Positions 51,416-60,011 of a stretch of 64,000 nt of DNA are shown piece by piece. The stretch is from assembly GCA_000963575.1 (NCBI GenBank), contig CP011077.1:1798001-1862000 (forward strand), read 5' to 3'. The position numbers and the translations under genes were made by a program. The stretch's first letter is position 1; the number at the start of each line of letters is the position of its first letter. The notes beneath the pieces are model-generated. The model did not search any database, was not told the origin of the DNA, and was given only the letters and a program-made list of their open reading frames with translations. The DNA comes from Klebsiella michiganensis (GTDB taxonomy: Bacteria; Pseudomonadota; Gammaproteobacteria; Enterobacterales; Enterobacteriaceae).

Positions 51416-51967
51416 ATGGATGCACTTGAACTTTTGATTAACCGCCGTAGCGCGTCCCGCCTGGCCGAGCCAGCTCCGGCAGGTGAAGTGCTGGAAAATA
51501 TCCTGCGTGCCGGGATGCGTGCGCCTGACCACGGTACGCTCCAGCCGTGGCGCTTCATTGTTATTGAAGGGGAAGGGCGCGAGCGCTTCGCTCAACTTTT
51601 AGAAAAAGCAGCCATTGCCGCCGGCATGGACGAAAAAAGCATTGAAAAGGCGCGTACTTCTCCGTTCCGCGCCCCGCAAATTATTGCTGTAGTCGCGCAT
51701 TGCGATGCTAATCACAAAGTGCCAGTGTGGGAGCAGGTGGTTTCTGCAGGTTGTGCGGTGATGGCGATGCAGATGGCGGCGGTTGCCCAGGGCTTTAACG
51801 GCATCTGGCGCAGCGGCGCATGGACTGAAAACGATCTGGTTCGCGAAGGGTTGGGCGGCCGTGAACAGGATAAAGTGGTGGGCTTCCTGTACCTCGGAAC
51901 CCCGCAGTTGAAAGCATCGACGACGATCGGCGCCCCCGACACTTCAGCATTCGTATCTCGTTTCTGA
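51416..51967 (+). CDS. ydjA: Nitroreductase-family protein YdjA
   Basis: 183 residues, equal to E. coli YdjA. Small FMN-dependent nitroreductase-like dimer (LINRRSASRLAEPAP, RAPDHGTLQPWRFIVIEG). Its natural substrate is unknown. Divergent from sppA as in E. coli. Confidence 0.95.
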   Translation: MDALELLINRRSASRLAEPAPAGEVLENILRAGMRAPDHGTLQPWRFIVIEGEGRERFAQLLEKAAIAAGMDEKSIEKARTSPFRAPQIIAVVAHCDANHKVPVWEQVVSAGCAVMAMQMAAVAQGFNGIWRSGAWTENDLVREGLGGREQDKVVGFLYLGTPQLKASTTIGAPDTSAFVSRF

Positions 51968-51977
51968 TTGGGTATTA

Positions 51978-52003
51978 CCCTGCCGGGCCGCTACCCGGCA
52001 GGG
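51978..52003. terminator. Hairpin between ydjA and phoC
   Basis: CCCTGCCGGG/CCCGGCAGGG, a perfect 10-bp stem with a 6-nt loop between convergent genes; no long T-run on either side. Confidence 0.55.
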
Positions 52004-52013
52004 ACTTCACTTC

Positions 52014-52763
52014 TTATTTCTTCTGCTGTTTCGCAAACTCTTCTTTCGCTTTCTGCAGCTGCTGCTGGAAGGCGGCGTTAGTATGCAGCGTGGCCACTAC
52101 GGCAGAGCCCACAACGCGAGCCGCATCAATGTCGCTCTGCCAGTGGTAGCCGCAGATCACCCGGCTTTGGCCCAGCTCAAATCCGCGCTTCAGGATCTCG
52201 TTCTGGCGCTGTGGGTTGATTTCCGCCAGCACCAGCGCGGTAGCCCAGCCAATTGAGGTATGCCCGGACGGGTAAGAGCCGTTTTTCGACAGCTTATCCT
52301 GCTCTTTGGTGTTACAGGTCGGTACACCGTAGAAGGCAAACGGGCGAATGCGCATGTACTTTTCTTTCGCCCCGCGCGTGGCCAGGTCCCCTGCATCCTC
52401 AATCATGTTGGTCAGCAGCTTATGCAGCTCCGGCGCTTCTTTCTCGGTAATCGGCGAACCAAACGCGCCGGAGAAAGCGTTAGCCACGCCGCCACCGCTC
52501 AGGTTGGCATCTTCTTCCGCCAGTTTGCCGCGTTCTGTCGAGCGCAGCAGGCGGCCTTTCTCATACATTGCCTGGTCATTTAAGAATGCAATGCTGCCAA
52601 TTTCCGGCGGTGGTGGCAGCAGGGCCAGGCTGTCAATGGCCTGAGCGTTAGTCAGATAGTAGAGATCGGGTTTGGTGGTGGTGTCATTTCCCGGAGGTGC
52701 AAGTGCGAAGGCCGCTGAGGAGAACAGGCCGGCAATACAGAAGGCTAATACGCGTTTTTTCAT
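52014..52763 (-). CDS. phoC: Class A non-specific acid phosphatase
   Basis: 249 residues. Signal peptide MKKRVLAFCIAGLFSSAAFA and the class A signature K-x6-RP ... PSGH ... SR-x5-H-x3-D: KYMRIRPF, SYPSGHT and SRVICGYHWQSD. Periplasmic vanadium-haloperoxidase-fold phosphatase that releases phosphate from many monoesters. This is the PhoC/PhoN type found in Morganella, Klebsiella and Salmonella and absent from E. coli K-12. AAGGA precedes the ATG. It sits between ydjA and selD. Confidence 0.93.
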   Translation of the reverse strand: MKKRVLAFCIAGLFSSAAFALAPPGNDTTTKPDLYYLTNAQAIDSLALLPPPPEIGSIAFLNDQAMYEKGRLLRSTERGKLAEEDANLSGGGVANAFSGAFGSPITEKEAPELHKLLTNMIEDAGDLATRGAKEKYMRIRPFAFYGVPTCNTKEQDKLSKNGSYPSGHTSIGWATALVLAEINPQRQNEILKRGFELGQSRVICGYHWQSDIDAARVVGSAVVATLHTNAAFQQQLQKAKEEFAKQQKK

Positions 52764-53038
52764 TGTTATTCCTTACTTGCGTTAGTTGTCCAATTCGTTG
52801 CCAGATGGTTGTAACATTTCTGTCATATTCGAGTAAAAGAGCGTATCGGCAAAATGCGGCCTGGCTTCACAAAACAGACGTATTGCCTGCATAGTGAGCA
52901 ATGGCACGCGAATTAGGACTGTCAGACTTACCACCAGAGCGTTTGAGCGCTACCATATACCCGTCATACTTCAGGCTGCGGGGGGATTGGCCGCATCGAA
53001 GTATTCAGAGTAGAAATACCTAACGACAGGAGATGTCC

Positions 53039-54079
53039 ATGAAGCAAACCGTTCGTTTGACCCAGTACAGCCACGGCGCAGGATGCGGCTGCAAAATTTC
53101 CCCGAAAGTGCTGGAAACCATCCTGCACAGCGAGCAGGCGAAGTTTGTCGATCCGAATCTGCTGGTGGGGAACGAAACCCGCGACGATGCGGCGGTTTAT
53201 GACCTGGGCAACGGCACCGGTATTATCAGCACCACTGACTTCTTCATGCCGATAGTGGACGATCCCTTCGACTTTGGCCGCATCGCGGCAACTAATGCCA
53301 TCAGCGACATTTACGCGATGGGCGGTAAACCTATCATGGCGATCGCCATTCTTGGATGGCCGATCAACACCCTGGCGCCAGAAATTGCCCGTGAGGTGAT
53401 TGAGGGCGGGCGATTTGTCTGCCAGCAGGCGGGGATTTCGCTGGCCGGCGGCCACTCGATTGACGCCCCTGAGCCTATTTTCGGCCTTGCGGTGACCGGC
53501 GTGGTGCCTACTGAGCGAGTGAAGAAAAACAGCTCTGCTGAAGCGGGCTGTAAGCTATTCCTGACTAAACCACTGGGCATTGGCGTGCTGACGACCGCCG
53601 AGAAAAAATCACTGCTGAAGCCGGAGCATCAGGGCCTGGCGGCAGAAACTATGTGCCAGCTCAACAAAGTCGGTGCGGAATTTGCCGACATTGCGGGGGT
53701 GACCGCGATGACCGACGTAACCGGTTTTGGCCTGCTGGGCCACCTGAGCGAAATGTGCGAAGGGGCGGGCGTCCAGGCGGAAGTCTGGTACGAGTGTGTG
53801 CCAAAACTGCCGGGCGTAGAGAGCTACATTGAGCAGGGTTGTGTGCCGGGAGGGACCTCCCGCAACTTCGCCAGTTACGGGCAACTCGTCGGCGACATGC
53901 CAGAAGCCTGGCGCAATTTGCTGTGCGATCCGCAAACCTCCGGTGGTCTGCTGCTGGCGGTGCGTGCCGACGCGGAAGCCGAAGTCTTTGCGGCCGCTGA
54001 GCGTAACGGCATTAAGCTCAGTGCTATCGGTGAACTGAAAGATGCCCGCGCTGGCCGCCCAATGATCGAGATCCGTTAA
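53039..54079 (+). CDS. selD: Selenide, water dikinase SelD
   Basis: 346 residues. Makes selenophosphate for selenocysteine and selenouridine. The Cys in GAGCGCK (about 16, E. coli Cys17) is encoded by TGC, not UGA, so this is the Cys form. ATP-binding parts (NETRDDAAVYDLG, FDFGRIAATNAISDIYAMGG) are intact. The second of two ATG codons is used because CAGGAG sits 6 nt before it and abuts the first. 3 nt before topB. Confidence 0.97.
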   Translation: MKQTVRLTQYSHGAGCGCKISPKVLETILHSEQAKFVDPNLLVGNETRDDAAVYDLGNGTGIISTTDFFMPIVDDPFDFGRIAATNAISDIYAMGGKPIMAIAILGWPINTLAPEIAREVIEGGRFVCQQAGISLAGGHSIDAPEPIFGLAVTGVVPTERVKKNSSAEAGCKLFLTKPLGIGVLTTAEKKSLLKPEHQGLAAETMCQLNKVGAEFADIAGVTAMTDVTGFGLLGHLSEMCEGAGVQAEVWYECVPKLPGVESYIEQGCVPGGTSRNFASYGQLVGDMPEAWRNLLCDPQTSGGLLLAVRADAEAEVFAAAERNGIKLSAIGELKDARAGRPMIEIR

Positions 54080-54082
54080 TTC

Positions 54083-56077
54083 ATGCGGCTGTTTATTGCG
54101 GAAAAACCAAGTCTTGCGCGGGCCATTGCCGACGTGCTGCCTAAGCCTCATCGTCGCGGCGATGGGTTTATTGAATGCGGCAATGGCCAGGTCGTGACCT
54201 GGTGTATTGGCCACCTGCTGGAGCAGGCGCAGCCGGATGCCTACGACGGGCGATATGCCCGCTGGAACCTCGCTGACTTACCTATTGTGCCGGAAAAATG
54301 GCAGCTTCAGCCTCGCCCGTCCGTGACTAAACAGCTCAACGCGATTAAAAAGCTGCTGGCTCAGGCAACCGAAGTGGTCCACGCGGGTGACCCCGATCGC
54401 GAAGGGCAACTGCTGGTGGACGAAGTGCTGGACTATCTGCAACTGGCCCCGGAAAAACGCCAGCAGGTGCAGCGCTGTCTGATCAACGACCTTAACCCGC
54501 AGGCCGTGGAGCGGGCGATTTCCCGTCTGCGCGCCAACAGCGAGTTTATTCCCCTTTGCGTTTCGGCGCTGGCTCGGGCCCGTGCCGACTGGCTTTACGG
54601 GATTAACATGACCCGGGCCTACACCATTCTCGGGCGTAATGCGGGCTACCAGGGCGTACTTTCCGTGGGGCGCGTACAGACGCCGGTGCTTGGTCTGGTT
54701 GTGCGCCGTGATGAAGAGATCGAAAACTTTGTCGCCAAAGATTATTTCGAAGTGAAAGCCCACATCGTAACGCCTGCCGACGAGCGTTTTGTCGCAGTTT
54801 GGCAGCCAAGCGAATCCTGCGAACCGCATCAGGACGAAGAAGGGCGGTTATTGAACCGCAAGCTGGCGGAGCACGTCGTGGCGAGGATCGCCGGGCACCC
54901 GGCGCTAGTCACCGCCTATAACGATAAACGGGAATCAGAAACTGCGCCGCTGCCGTTTTCGCTCTCGAGCCTGCAAATTGAAGCGGCGAAACGCTTTGGG
55001 CTCAGCGCCCAGAATGTGCTGGATATCTGCCAGAAGCTATACGAAACCCATAAGCTGATCACTTACCCGCGTTCCGACTGTCGCTACCTGCCCGAAGAAC
55101 ACTTTGCCGGGCGGCATGCAGTAATGAATGCCATCGGCGTACACCAGCCGGATTTGCTGCCGCAGCCTGCGGTGGATGCCGACCTGCGCAACCGTTGCTG
55201 GGATGATAAAAAAGTGGATGCCCACCACGCGATTATTCCGACCGCGCGCAGCTCTGCAATCTCATTGAGTGAAAATGAGGCTAAAGTTTATGGCCTGATC
55301 GCCCGTCAATACTTAATGCAGTTCTGTGCCGACGCCGTATTCCGCAAATGCACCATCGATCTGGATATCGCCGGAGGCAAGTTTATTGCCAAAGCGCGAT
55401 TCCTTGCGGAGGCGGGCTGGCGGGCGCTGCTGGGCAGTAAAGAGCGCGACGAAGAGAACGACGGCACGCCGCTGCCGGTGGTGGCGAAAGGGGACGAGCT
55501 GCTGTGTGAGCATGGCGAAGTGGTTGAACGGCAAACTCAGCCGCCGCGCCACTTTACCGATGCGACGCTGCTGTCTGCGATGACCGGGATTGCGCGCTTT
55601 GTGCAGGATAAAGATCTGAAAAAGATCCTGCGTGCGACAGACGGACTGGGCACCGAGGCGACAAGAGCCGGGATCATCGAACTGTTATTCAAACGCGCTT
55701 TCCTGGTCAAGAAAGGGCGCTATATTCATTCTACGGAAGCCGGGCGGGCGCTGATCCACTCGCTGCCGGAGCTGGCCGCCAGGCCGGACATGACCGCGCA
55801 CTGGGAGTCAACGCTGACGCAAATCAGCGAAAAGCAGTGCAGATATCAGGACTTTATGCAGCCGCTGGTGCAAACGCTTTATGACCTGATTCACCAGGCG
55901 CGAACCACCCCGGTGCGCCATGCATTTAAGGGCATCAAAGCCCAGGATGACGGAAAAAAAGCAAAACGTTGGGCCAAAAAAGAGGGAAGTGATGATGCCA
56001 GTAAAAAGCCTGCTCGCCGCCGCCGCGGTGCTAATGATGAGTCTGCCAGCGATGGCGGTGCAGCACCGTCAGCCTGA
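54083..56077 (+). CDS. topB: DNA topoisomerase III
   Basis: 664 residues. Type IA topoisomerase that decatenates replicating DNA. TOPRIM part (FIAEKPSLARAIADVLP, HAGDPDREGQLLVDEVLDYL), catalytic Tyr in LITYPRSDCRYL (about 328) and a Lys/Arg-rich tail (KKAKRWAKKEG...KPARRRRG) that binds DNA. No ribosome site of its own, so translation is coupled to selD 3 nt upstream. Its last 83 nt overlap ynjH in another frame; gdhA and ynjI, which lie between them in E. coli, are missing. Confidence 0.97.
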   Translation: MRLFIAEKPSLARAIADVLPKPHRRGDGFIECGNGQVVTWCIGHLLEQAQPDAYDGRYARWNLADLPIVPEKWQLQPRPSVTKQLNAIKKLLAQATEVVHAGDPDREGQLLVDEVLDYLQLAPEKRQQVQRCLINDLNPQAVERAISRLRANSEFIPLCVSALARARADWLYGINMTRAYTILGRNAGYQGVLSVGRVQTPVLGLVVRRDEEIENFVAKDYFEVKAHIVTPADERFVAVWQPSESCEPHQDEEGRLLNRKLAEHVVARIAGHPALVTAYNDKRESETAPLPFSLSSLQIEAAKRFGLSAQNVLDICQKLYETHKLITYPRSDCRYLPEEHFAGRHAVMNAIGVHQPDLLPQPAVDADLRNRCWDDKKVDAHHAIIPTARSSAISLSENEAKVYGLIARQYLMQFCADAVFRKCTIDLDIAGGKFIAKARFLAEAGWRALLGSKERDEENDGTPLPVVAKGDELLCEHGEVVERQTQPPRHFTDATLLSAMTGIARFVQDKDLKKILRATDGLGTEATRAGIIELLFKRAFLVKKGRYIHSTEAGRALIHSLPELAARPDMTAHWESTLTQISEKQCRYQDFMQPLVQTLYDLIHQARTTPVRHAFKGIKAQDDGKKAKRWAKKEGSDDASKKPARRRRGANDESASDGGAAPSA

Positions 56078-56279
56078 CGTTGACGTGATGGTGCCGCCGG
56101 AAGTGTTTACCAACAGCAATCAGCCGCAGACGCCACCCTGTAACCAGTGCTGTGTTTATGAAAACAAAAACTATTCCGAAGGGGCGGTGGTAAAAACGGA
56201 AGGTATTTTGCTGCAGTGCCAGCGCGATGACAAAGTTTTAGGGACTAATCCGCTGGTCTGGCGTCGCGTGAAGCCATAA
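55995..56279 (+). CDS. ynjH: DUF1496 exported protein YnjH
   Basis: 94 residues. Signal peptide (VKSLLAAAAVLMMSLPAMA) and the YnjH pattern PDVDVMVPPEVF, CNQCCVYENKNYSEGAV, ILLQCQRDD and PLVWRRVKP, as in E. coli YnjH (90). Function unknown; the conserved cysteines suggest disulfides. GAGGGA lies 7 nt before the ATG at 55995, within topB. It overlaps topB by 83 nt upstream and the convergent nudG by 35 nt downstream. Confidence 0.92.
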   Translation: MPVKSLLAAAAVLMMSLPAMAVQHRQPDVDVMVPPEVFTNSNQPQTPPCNQCCVYENKNYSEGAVVKTEGILLQCQRDDKVLGTNPLVWRRVKP

Positions 56280-56655
56280 ACGCGTTAAGCAGCGGGATAT
56301 CCGCCGGGGCGAGGGCATAATCAAACGCTGCCGGCGGGTCACACCAAACCAGCTCGCTGTGGCAATGGGCGGTAGGTTCACCGCTAAAGGTTCCAACATG
56401 CCAGGCGTGGAGATGAATCATTCTCCCGGTGACTTCGCGACGATGGCTGGCCACGTAGTCGCCGATTTGCGCCGTAATCCCCAGCTCTTCCAGTAACTCC
56501 CTCGCAAGCGCTGCGGGCTGTGTTTCTCCCGCTTCGACTTTCCCGCCCGGAAATTCCCACAGACCGGGCTGATCGCCATTTTCAGGGCGGCGGGCGAGCA
56601 GAATTTTTCCTTCGCTCTCGATAATAGCCGCGACAACATCAAAGTTTTTTAACAT
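56245..56655 (-). CDS. nudG: CTP/5-methyl-dCTP pyrophosphohydrolase NudG
   Basis: 136 residues, close to E. coli NudG (135). Cleans damaged nucleotides such as 5-OH-dCTP and 8-oxo-dGTP. Nudix box begins GGKVEAGETQPAALARELLE and completes with ELGI; GRMIHLHAWHVGTF and the ending ASRDARPAD match. The start MLKNFDV is chosen for length; the longer frame is not conserved. Convergent with ynjH, with 35 nt shared. Confidence 0.94.
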   Translation of the reverse strand: MLKNFDVVAAIIESEGKILLARRPENGDQPGLWEFPGGKVEAGETQPAALARELLEELGITAQIGDYVASHRREVTGRMIHLHAWHVGTFSGEPTAHCHSELVWCDPPAAFDYALAPADIPLLNAFMASRDARPAD

Positions 56656-56728
56656 GGGTGTCCATTCTTCGTGGGGCTGGCGTGGCATAATACCCGCCAT
56701 GAGATGTCAGCAAAAGAGTGACTGAAGC

Positions 56729-57292
56729 ATGGAAACGAAAAGCACGCCCTGGATTGCCCCCCTGAAAACGCTGCCCCGGAGCCTGCGCCCGATCGTGGCG
56801 ATGCAGGAGAAGCATTTTGGCTCGGTGCTAAACCCGACCCGCTGGTGGGGGCGGTTACCTTATTTATTCTGGCTGGTTGCGCTGTTCGTTGGTTTTCTGG
56901 AAAGACGTCGGGCAAAAATAGACCCGGTGACCCGCTCGCTGGTCATGACCCGCGTGTCACAGCAGTGTAGCTGCGAGTTTTGTATCGACGCCAACAGCCT
57001 GCGCCTCGCGGAACGCAGCCAGTCGATGGATAAGGTGCTGGCGGTGGCTAACTGGCAAAATGAGCCTGTGTTTAGCGAGAAAGAGCGGGCCGCGCTGGCC
57101 TACGCCGAGGCGATGACCGCCACGCCGCCGCAGGTAAGCGACGAACTCACGCGGACGCTCAGGCAGCATTTCAACGACCAGGCGGTGACCGAGCTAACCG
57201 CGCTGATCGCCTTTCAGAATCTTTCGGCTCGCTTTAACGCTGCGCTGGATATCCCCTCCCAGGGATTATGCCCGACCAGGGGAAACCATTAG
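56729..57292 (+). CDS. ynjA: Carboxymuconolactone decarboxylase-family protein YnjA
   Basis: 187 residues, matching E. coli YnjA (182): HFGSVLNPTRWWGRLPYLF, LVALFVGFLERRRAKIDPV, and the redox CxxC in CSCEFCID (about residue 81). AhpD-like core with likely peroxidase or thiol activity and a hydrophobic segment. In E. coli ynjA lies before ynjB; here it directly precedes ynjF with no gap (stop codon next to the ATG). Confidence 0.92.
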   Translation: METKSTPWIAPLKTLPRSLRPIVAMQEKHFGSVLNPTRWWGRLPYLFWLVALFVGFLERRRAKIDPVTRSLVMTRVSQQCSCEFCIDANSLRLAERSQSMDKVLAVANWQNEPVFSEKERAALAYAEAMTATPPQVSDELTRTLRQHFNDQAVTELTALIAFQNLSARFNAALDIPSQGLCPTRGNH

Positions 57293-57919
57293 ATGTTCGA
57301 CAGTTTTCTGCATCCCCGGATTAAACCTGCGCTCAATCTTATGGCCGCCGGGCTGGATAAGCCTGCCATCACGCCGGATCGTTTGACGCTGGCAGGGTTC
57401 TTCACTGGCGTGTTGGTTTTACCTTTTCTGGCGCTGCAGTGGTATGTCCCGGCGCTGGTCGCCATCATGTTTAACCGGCTGCTTGATGGTCTGGACGGCG
57501 CGCTGGCGAGACGAAGAGGGTTAACCGACGCCGGTGGTTTCCTCGATATTACGCTGGACTTTCTGTTTTATGCTCTTGTGCCGTTTGGCTTTATTCTCGC
57601 GGACCCGGTGCAAAACGGGCTGGCCGGCGCGTGGCTGCTGTTTTCATTCATCGGCACCGGCAGCAGTTTTTTGGCGTTCGCTGCGCTGGCGCAGAAGCAC
57701 GATATCGCCAATCCGGGCTACGCCCATAAGTCGTTTTATTATTTGGGGGGGCTGACGGAGGGCACTGAAACCATCCTGCTGTTTGTGCTGGGCTGCCTGT
57801 TTCCGGGCTGGTTTGCCTGGCTGGCGTGGATTTTCGGCGGGCTGTGCTGGCTGACCACGTTCAACCGCGTCTGGGGCGGGTATAAGACGTTAAAACGGCA
57901 GGATAAATCCTCAGATTGA
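57293..57919 (+). CDS. ynjF: CDP-alcohol phosphatidyltransferase-family protein YnjF
   Basis: 208 residues with six membrane helices. The family motif DG-x2-DG-x2-AR-x8-G-x3-D-x3-D is complete (LLDGLDGALARRRG, then GGFLDITLD). Inner-membrane enzyme that would transfer a phosphoalcohol head group; its product is unknown. Its ATG directly follows the ynjA stop, so translation is coupled. Confidence 0.93.
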   Translation: MFDSFLHPRIKPALNLMAAGLDKPAITPDRLTLAGFFTGVLVLPFLALQWYVPALVAIMFNRLLDGLDGALARRRGLTDAGGFLDITLDFLFYALVPFGFILADPVQNGLAGAWLLFSFIGTGSSFLAFAALAQKHDIANPGYAHKSFYYLGGLTEGTETILLFVLGCLFPGWFAWLAWIFGGLCWLTTFNRVWGGYKTLKRQDKSSD

Positions 57920-57956
57920 AACCCCTCAACCTAAGAGGCGAAGGGCATGTTATTTA

Positions 57957-57997
57957 TCCCCTCTCCCCTTTGGGGAGAGGGTCAGGGTGAGGGGCGC
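57957..57997. repeat. Intergenic palindromic repeat, copy 2
   Basis: CCCTCTCCCC-TTT-GGGGAGAGGG followed by GTCAGGGTGAGGGG. Same family as the element at 22470-22562, here between convergent ynjF and ynjE. Confidence 0.85.
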
Positions 57998-58013
57998 AAT
58001 GCCCAAATCAGCA

Positions 58014-59303
58014 TCAGTTCGGTTTACGCTCGCCGCTAACGACAGGGTTCTTAGGATCCGCGCTCCATTCGTACCAGCCGCCGTCATACAGGCCGACGTT
58101 TTTCCAGCCCATCGCCCGCGCATACATCAAGGTTTCTGACGCGCGCCAGCCGGTGCCGCAGTAGAAGGCAACGTGCTGATCCGGCATGATATTCCAGTTT
58201 TTCCACATCGCGGCGATATCGTCCCCGGCCCGCATGGTGCCGTCCGGGTTATGGAAATCTTCCATATGCGTGGAGTCAGAGCCAGCGTGCCCCCAGCGGG
58301 CGCCCGCAATATCGCCTTTTGGCTTGATGTAGCTATACCCGCTGGTGGTGCCGATAAATTCAGGCCAGGAACGAACGCTAACCAAAGAAGCATCTTTGCG
58401 GTGCAGCAGCGCCCGGGCCTGTGCCATATCCAGCATCAGCTGAGGCTGGCCTGGAATTGGGGCCCCGAAATCGGAGGCTGGCGTCGGCTGGGCGGGCAGG
58501 CCACGTTCCACGGGCAGATCCGCCGCGTTCCACGTCGTCCACCCGCCGTCCAACAGGCGCACATCTTTCACGCCGGCGTACAGCATAATTGCCGCTACGC
58601 GCGCCGCGGCGTAGACATCACGGCCATACATAATGACGGTTGTATCGTGCCGGATGCCGTGTTTCGCCAGCATGGCTTTCAGCTTGTCGTCAGATACCTT
58701 GTTCCACAGCGGCTCGCTCTCCACCTCTTCGGTGTTGATGTAGCCCGCCCCAGGAATATGGCTGAGCAGGTATTTTTTCGGTGCCCCCCAGCCCGCCTCA
58801 ATGACTTTCCACTCCCCGGCAGGGGCGGCAGTGACCGGTTTTTTATTCTGTAAATCATCGATCCACTGCGGGTACACCAGCTGCTCAAAGTGCGCCAGTT
58901 TTTGCAGCCGGGCAGGATCCTGCAGCGCATCCGTCAGCATTGAAATCCGCGTAAAGCCCAGCTTTTCAAAACGGGCTTTAACGGCCTGAGCGTGTTCGCC
59001 ATACAGCGCCATCAATCCGGTTTTATTCAACTGGTGCTGCTTCGCCCACGTCGAAAGCTGCTCGTCACTCATTAGCGCCAGCCAGGAGGCGGAAAGGTTG
59101 AGTGCGGCCGGTTCGTGGCCGCCAGTACCCTGTAAAGTCTGCGGCCAGCCGTTATAAAACGCGCTCGGGCGAGTATCAATCACGGCGCCGTGTTCGGCTT
59201 TTACGCTGGAGAGGTTCATTTCAGTAGGCATCTGGGCAGCAAAGGCGACATGGGACAGCCCGGCAAGCAGCAGGGCGGTGGTTAGCTGAGAAACACGTTT
59301 CAT
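58014..59303 (-). CDS. ynjE: Thiosulfate sulfurtransferase YnjE
   Basis: 429 residues. Signal peptide (LTTALLLAGLSHVAFA) and three rhodanese-like domains; only the last has the active-site Cys, FYCGTGWRAS (about residue 384). E. coli YnjE has rhodanese activity and has been linked to molybdopterin sulfur supply. It lies behind ynjD with an 84-nt gap. Confidence 0.95.
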   Translation of the reverse strand: MKRVSQLTTALLLAGLSHVAFAAQMPTEMNLSSVKAEHGAVIDTRPSAFYNGWPQTLQGTGGHEPAALNLSASWLALMSDEQLSTWAKQHQLNKTGLMALYGEHAQAVKARFEKLGFTRISMLTDALQDPARLQKLAHFEQLVYPQWIDDLQNKKPVTAAPAGEWKVIEAGWGAPKKYLLSHIPGAGYINTEEVESEPLWNKVSDDKLKAMLAKHGIRHDTTVIMYGRDVYAAARVAAIMLYAGVKDVRLLDGGWTTWNAADLPVERGLPAQPTPASDFGAPIPGQPQLMLDMAQARALLHRKDASLVSVRSWPEFIGTTSGYSYIKPKGDIAGARWGHAGSDSTHMEDFHNPDGTMRAGDDIAAMWKNWNIMPDQHVAFYCGTGWRASETLMYARAMGWKNVGLYDGGWYEWSADPKNPVVSGERKPN

Positions 59304-59387
59304 CTAATAACCTGAAGGATAGCAAAAGAGCCGCCAGTTTAGTCCCCGCCTCAGTGGGCTTCTTTGCGATATCTCATGTTCGCTGGG

Positions 59388-60011
59388 CTAAAGCCGGATA
59401 ACCTGTCCCCCGGGGGGAATATCTTGCTCATCGTGGGTGACCAGGACCACCGGCAGCCTGAGCATTTTTGCTTTTTGCCAGACAAATTCCCGGAAGCCTT
59501 CGCGCAGCGGCAGGTCGAGCCGGGAAAAGGGTTCATCCAGGAGCAAAGCTTCAGGCTCAGCCAGCACGGCGCGAAGGACGCTGACGCGCGCTCGTTCTCC
59601 GCCGGAAAGCGTCGCTGGATCTCTGTGGGCACAGTTTGCCAGCCCGGCACTTTCCAGCGCTTCCGTGATAAGACGCTGCCGCCGGGAACGGCCCACGACA
59701 GAGGCCGGCATCGCCATTAGCAAGTTTTGCCCGACGTTAAGGTGGGGAAAGAGCAGCGCATCCTGGAACAGAATGCCGATGCGGCGTTGTTCGACGGGCA
59801 GAGACGTTAGGCTGCGCTGGTTAAGCTGCAGCGTGCCATGGGCGCTGAATTCCGGGGGTAAATCACCGATCATCCAGTGCAGGAACGTCGATTTACCCGC
59901 GCCGGACGGCCCCATCAGCGTAACCACCTCACCCGCTGCCACATCAAAACTGATATCCATCAACAACGGTTCGCCGTCGCGTAGCAGGGCGCAATTTCGC
60001 ACGCTGAGCAT
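59388..60011 (-). CDS. ynjD: ABC transporter ATPase YnjD
   Basis: 207 residues, short ABC ATPase: Walker A GPSGAGKST (about 35-43), signature LSGGERARVSVLRAVL, Walker B LLLDEPFSRLD, switch His VLVTHDEQD. Its ATG overlaps the ynjC stop by 1 nt. Part of the ynjBCD transporter, probably for a sulfate/thiamine-type solute. Confidence 0.93.
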   Translation of the reverse strand: MLSVRNCALLRDGEPLLMDISFDVAAGEVVTLMGPSGAGKSTFLHWMIGDLPPEFSAHGTLQLNQRSLTSLPVEQRRIGILFQDALLFPHLNVGQNLLMAMPASVVGRSRRQRLITEALESAGLANCAHRDPATLSGGERARVSVLRAVLAEPEALLLDEPFSRLDLPLREGFREFVWQKAKMLRLPVVLVTHDEQDIPPGGQVIRL

